Part shown: piece after piece, positions 51,890 to 54,437 of the stretch
Numbering within the stretch: position 1 is the stretch's first letter
How the letters are laid out: every line of letters begins with the position of its first letter
Source: Desulfovibrio sp. UIB00
GTDB taxonomy: Bacteria; Desulfobacterota; Desulfovibrionia; Desulfovibrionales; Desulfovibrionaceae
Assembly (NCBI RefSeq): GCF_022508225.1
Contig: NZ_JAETXJ010000013.1
Coordinates: forward strand, 1 to 54,437
Reading direction: 5' to 3'
DNA: 54,437 nt
Made by a program: the position numbers and the translations under genes
The notes under the pieces: generated by a model
Seen by the model: only the letters and a program-made list of their open reading frames with translations
What the model was told of the DNA's origin: nothing
Databases searched by the model: none

Positions 51890-52408
51890 TCAGTCTTTTA
51901 CAAACTCTTTGCGATGCACGATTGCTGGCGGAGCCTTGGGGCTTGCCGCATGTTGCTTTGTGGCGTGCTCTTCGCGCAGGGCTTCAGTTTTTTGCTGCCA
52001 ATGCTCCCACTCGCTCTGCGTGTGGTGCATGTACAGCACAAACTGCCGCCAGCGCAGCATCACATCCTCAGGAATGACGTGTTCCAGCTCACAGGCCACA
52101 CTTGCGGCTCTGTCTTCTGAGAGTTGCAGTACATTCTGAAAAAAGTCTTTCAACACCATGTTGCGGTGCGCCAGTTCCTGCCCGGCACGAAGCCCTTTTT
52201 CGGTCAGATTTACAAGGCTGTATGGGGCGTAGGTCACGTAGCCGCGCTTTGCCAGTTCGCGCAGAGCGTTGGTTACAGAGGGGCGGGCAACTCCGGCAGC
52301 ATCGGCAATGTCGCTGGGCCTACAGGCTCCGGCGGCAAATTCCTGCCTGAAAATAATGGCGAGATAATTTTCCAGCGCTGGCGAAAGCTGTTTTTCGTCT
52401 TCGGGCAT
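51890..52408 (-). CDS. DtxR/MntR-family metal-dependent transcription regulator
   Basis: This 172-residue regulator has an N-terminal winged helix-turn-helix (about 8-65; IADAAGVARPSVTNALREL) and a dimerisation domain. The family metal-site motif CELEHVIPEDV is present, with Cys, Glu and His as in DtxR/MntR. It has no SH3 domain, so it is MntR-like in build. The C-terminal 40 residues are polar and charged. It is convergent with the haem operon and upstream of nothing on its strand. The start has AAGGAG ten bases upstream, inside an inverted repeat. It may control the haem operon, the MATE gene or itself; the metal (Fe or Mn) is not known. Confidence 0.87.
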   Translation of the reverse strand: MPEDEKQLSPALENYLAIIFRQEFAAGACRPSDIADAAGVARPSVTNALRELAKRGYVTYAPYSLVNLTEKGLRAGQELAHRNMVLKDFFQNVLQLSEDRAASVACELEHVIPEDVMLRWRQFVLYMHHTQSEWEHWQQKTEALREEHATKQHAASPKAPPAIVHRKEFVKD

Positions 52409-52482
52409 TGGGGGCGGCTCCTTGATATACCTCTGTCTAACATTCTTTGAATGCTGTTAACTTGTAGGGTATATCAAAGAGA
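52409..52482 (-). promoter_or_regulatory. Promoter region of the DtxR-family gene with nested inverted repeats
   Basis: TTGATATACC (52422-52431) and GGTATATCAA (52468-52477) are perfect inverted 10-mers 36 bases apart. Between them CATTC-TTT-GAATG (52441-52453) is a second palindrome. The left arm abuts the AAGGAG of the regulator gene. On the coding strand GTTAACAGCATT (52461-52450) differs by one base from GTTAACAGAATT at the hutW promoter. Autoregulation is likely. Confidence 0.5.
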
Positions 52483-53826
52483 TTAAAGGCTACCAAGCCA
52501 TTTTTTTTGCCTGTACAGGTACAACAGGCACAGGGTTCCAGTTGCCTCGGCGCAGGCCATGGACACAAAGATGCCCGTGGCCCCCAGATGCTGCAGATAG
52601 GTCAGGGCATAGGCTAGGGGTACGCAGATGCCCCAGCGGGTCAGGGCTGTAATGCGGCTGGTAAGTCGCGTGGCCCCTGCGCCGTCCAGCACTGCCTGCA
52701 ACAGCATGCCCACTACTTCCAGCGGCAGTTTTGCGCAGGCGACCAGCAGGAAAATCCCTGCCACAGATACGGCTGCCTGATCATGGGTGAACCAGCGCGC
52801 GACGGCGTGTCGGCTCAAAAACAGTGCCGTTCCCGCCACAATGGCGATCAGGGCCATCCGCCGGGCATAGTGCAGGCCCATGCCGTAGCATTCAGCCTTG
52901 CGCCGTGCTCCCAGCAAATGCCCTGTCATGATGGCCAGGGTCATGCCCATCGCCGCCACAGGAAAATACAGCATACTGACAATACGCATGCCGAGCGTCA
53001 TGCCCGCCAGTGTTTCCGCAGCATTGCCGGGCATGTTTGCAACACAGGCCAGCAGGGCCATGCTGCCGCTCTGCCCTGCCAGACTGCCCAAGGCGGCTGG
53101 AATGCCAATGCGCCACAACCTCGGCAGCGCGGCCCTGTTCCACCGCCAGCTTGCAAAGGATGACCGGCTGATGATTCCCCGCCGCGCCGCCAGAGCGATA
53201 TTGCAGACAAAGCCCAGCACAGACGAGGCAACGGTTGACCACGCCACCCCTGCATAGCCCAGCTGGGGCAGGCCCCAGCGGCCCAGCCCGTAACCCACGC
53301 TGCCCACATAATTGGTCAGCGCTACCAAACACAAAGTGGCAAAGGGCAGCCATACCATTTTGTGCGCGCGAAATGTGGAATTGAGAATTATCATGCTGTA
53401 ATAAAAGGGCAATTGCAGGGCATAGGCTTGGGCAAACAGGGAGACGGCAGGGGCAAGCTCCGGAGAAGACAAACCATGAAGAGGCACGAGCCGCAGCACC
53501 ATAAGAGCCAGAGCAGCAACGCAGCTTCCGGCAAGCAGCGATATGCAGAGAACCAGCCCGGCATATCGCTGAGCCCGTAAGAGCAGACCAGCCCCCACAG
53601 CGCGGCTGACAGTAGCCATGCATCCGCTGGCAACCATGGATGTGACAAGCATGAGAAAGGCGAAAACCTGAGAGATACCGCCAAGCACCGCGAGGATTCG
53701 ACCATCAATCTGACCGCATACCCACAGGTCGGTCATGGAAACCGCCAGATGGCACAGCATGAGGCCCATCTGCGGAATAGTGAGCTTCAGGACTTCCCAC
53801 GTTGTGACGGGCATTGATTGAGACAT
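52483..53826 (-). CDS. MATE-family multidrug efflux transporter
   Basis: This 447-residue inner-membrane protein with about twelve helices belongs to the MATE family. Two homologous halves are visible (MLCHLAVSMTDLWVCGQIDG near residue 25, and GMTLGMRIVSMLYFPVAAMG near residue 275). It exports cationic drugs or metabolites with Na+ or H+. It lies 74 bases upstream of the DtxR-family gene on the same strand, so the two could share transcription. A role in removing haem products or siderophore is conceivable, but nothing specific supports it. Confidence 0.87.
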   Translation of the reverse strand: MSQSMPVTTWEVLKLTIPQMGLMLCHLAVSMTDLWVCGQIDGRILAVLGGISQVFAFLMLVTSMVASGCMATVSRAVGAGLLLRAQRYAGLVLCISLLAGSCVAALALMVLRLVPLHGLSSPELAPAVSLFAQAYALQLPFYYSMIILNSTFRAHKMVWLPFATLCLVALTNYVGSVGYGLGRWGLPQLGYAGVAWSTVASSVLGFVCNIALAARRGIISRSSFASWRWNRAALPRLWRIGIPAALGSLAGQSGSMALLACVANMPGNAAETLAGMTLGMRIVSMLYFPVAAMGMTLAIMTGHLLGARRKAECYGMGLHYARRMALIAIVAGTALFLSRHAVARWFTHDQAAVSVAGIFLLVACAKLPLEVVGMLLQAVLDGAGATRLTSRITALTRWGICVPLAYALTYLQHLGATGIFVSMACAEATGTLCLLYLYRQKKWLGSL

Positions 53827-53892
53827 GCCCCGACATTGGCGTAAAAAGTTATTTAAGTCAAATAAAGTTAGGCAAGATTAATCAATGTGTGC
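53827..53892 (-). promoter_or_regulatory. Probable promoter region of the MATE gene
   Basis: This 66-base AT-rich gap separates the MATE start from the IS end. A palindrome TTATTT-AAGTC-AAATAA lies at about 53851-53867. The minus strand has a TTGATT-like -35 near 53885 and several AT-rich -10 candidates. It could be an operator for a metal regulator. Assignment is weak. Confidence 0.35.
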
Positions 53893-54437
53893 TGACCCTT
53901 ACCCCACTGCGTATACCACTTGTAAGTTGGTGGTTTCCAATGGGTTACAGGTTATATTCTTTTCGCGAAATTCTTCCGGTGTCAGCCATCCCAAGGGACT
54001 GTGAGGTCGTCGCTGGTTGTAATCATGCCGCCAGGCTTCAATTGTTCTGCGGGCATCGAGCAGGGACAGAAACACGTTCTGATTTAAACACTCATCCCGG
54101 AATTTTCCGTTAAAGCTGTCAATGTGCCCATTATTTGTGGGCTCCCCCGGACGAGAGAATTCAATCTGCACACCGTGCTCAAAAGCCCATGTATCCAGGG
54201 CCTTACCGCTAAATTCTGGCCCGTTATCAACCTTGATACGTTGCGGCAACCGACCTTGAGGGAGTAGTCTTTCAAGGATTCGCACTACTCGAACTCCAGG
54301 CAATGACATATCAACTTCGAGCGCGGGGCTTGAACGATCCCATAGATCGGCAATTGTCAAAATCCGGATGCGCCGCTCACCCATAAGGGAATCGCTCACA
54401 AAATCCATCGCCCATTGCTCATCCGGGCCAGCAGGGC
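53893..54437 (-). mobile_element. IS3-family insertion sequence, right-hand part (orfB end)
   Basis: This is the orfB-terminal half of the IS3 element. The probable outer end is TGACCC at 53893-53898, just after the TAA stop. It runs in the same orientation as the left part, and its last 32 bases repeat window positions 1-32. Joining the two ends gives one IS of about 1.16 kb, a normal IS3 size. Confidence 0.75.
53899..54437 (-). CDS. IS3-family transposase OrfB, C-terminal part (DDE integrase core)
   Basis: This is the catalytic half of the IS3 transposase, cut by the window end. QWAMDFVSDSL carries the first Asp and VDNGPEFSG the second. The Glu lies in the HIDSFNGKFRDECLN block with its conserved spacing, so the DDE triad is complete. 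NQRRPHSPLGWLTPEEF is the usual C-terminal motif. The first Met in frame (54408) is internal; the real N-terminus is in the 1-362 part. This half has no visible damage. Confidence 0.88.
   Translation of the reverse strand, partial: PAGPDEQWAMDFVSDSLMGERRIRILTIADLWDRSSPALEVDMSLPGVRVVRILERLLPQGRLPQRIKVDNGPEFSGKALDTWAFEHGVQIEFSRPGEPTNNGHIDSFNGKFRDECLNQNVFLSLLDARRTIEAWRHDYNQRRPHSPLGWLTPEEFREKNITCNPLETTNLQVVYAVG

Noticed and set aside
1..54437. Plasmid interpretation of the end overlap
   Set aside because: No rep, par, mob or conjugation gene is visible, and aspartase plus large iron loci look chromosomal. Circularity is kept only as an open alternative.
1..54437. tRNA genes, rRNA genes or CRISPR arrays
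   Set aside because: No cloverleaf-like sequence, rRNA segment or regularly spaced repeat array was found on reading both strands.

Overview
The window comes from a moderately GC-rich, Gram-negative anaerobe. My best guess is a Desulfovibrio-type sulfate reducer. The reasons are two TonB systems with outer-membrane receptors, oxygen-independent (radical-SAM) haem breakdown, aspartase, and Fur-like boxes of the TGAAAAT/ATTTTCA type. The genus is inferred from style and was not tested by a search. No replication, partition or conjugation gene is visible.

Ends (1-650 and 53893-54437): both ends lie inside one IS3-family element. The first 32 bases of the window equal the last 32, and the transposase reads through the join in frame. 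The sequence is therefore either circular as assembled or a segment bracketed by direct copies of the same IS. Just inside the left end are an AT-rich gene for a membrane protein of unknown function (771-1367) and the decayed 3' end of an IS1595-family transposase gene (1397-1695).

Siderophore island (1839-40881, all minus strand): this is a yersiniabactin/pyochelin-class metallophore locus with an unusual assembly line. PchA and PchB make salicylate and a YbtE-like ligase activates it. Four megasynthase proteins follow in collinear order: ArCP-Cy-A-PCP, KS-AT-KR-ACP, Cy-A-PCP, and KS-cMT-KR-ACP-Cy-A-PCP-TE. All three A domains carry the cysteine code. The predicted chain is salicyl-thiazoline, polyketide, thiazoline, methylated polyketide, thiazoline. 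The second PKS module has no AT domain, the first KR lacks its catalytic Tyr, and the TE nucleophile is Cys. A crotonyl-CoA carboxylase/reductase homologue sits in the operon next to an AT with a KAGH specificity motif, which points to an alkylmalonyl extender. The same strand also carries a type II TE, a lone methyltransferase, a YbtPQ-like ABC pair, a YbtX-like MFS protein, an MFP/ATPase/permease exporter, a TonB receptor and tonB-exbB-exbD. Most junctions are 1-11 bp overlaps, so transcription probably runs from a promoter near 41107 to the methyltransferase at 3947. pchBA has its own Fur-like promoter. A diverged ~110-bp direct repeat lies just outside each end of the island (1701-1810 and 41441-41549).

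Right part (41767-53826): an aspartase gene (minus) is followed by a plus-strand haem operon. It encodes a HutW/ChuW-type radical-SAM haem-degrading enzyme, a TonB receptor, an ECF-type transporter (S, T and a fused double ATPase), HutX, a flavodoxin and a second TonB. An ECF module takes the place of the usual HutBCD/HmuTUV importer. The haem promoter matches the siderophore-operon promoter at 26 of 33 positions, so both are probably under the same iron control. A DtxR-family regulator and a MATE efflux pump close the region.
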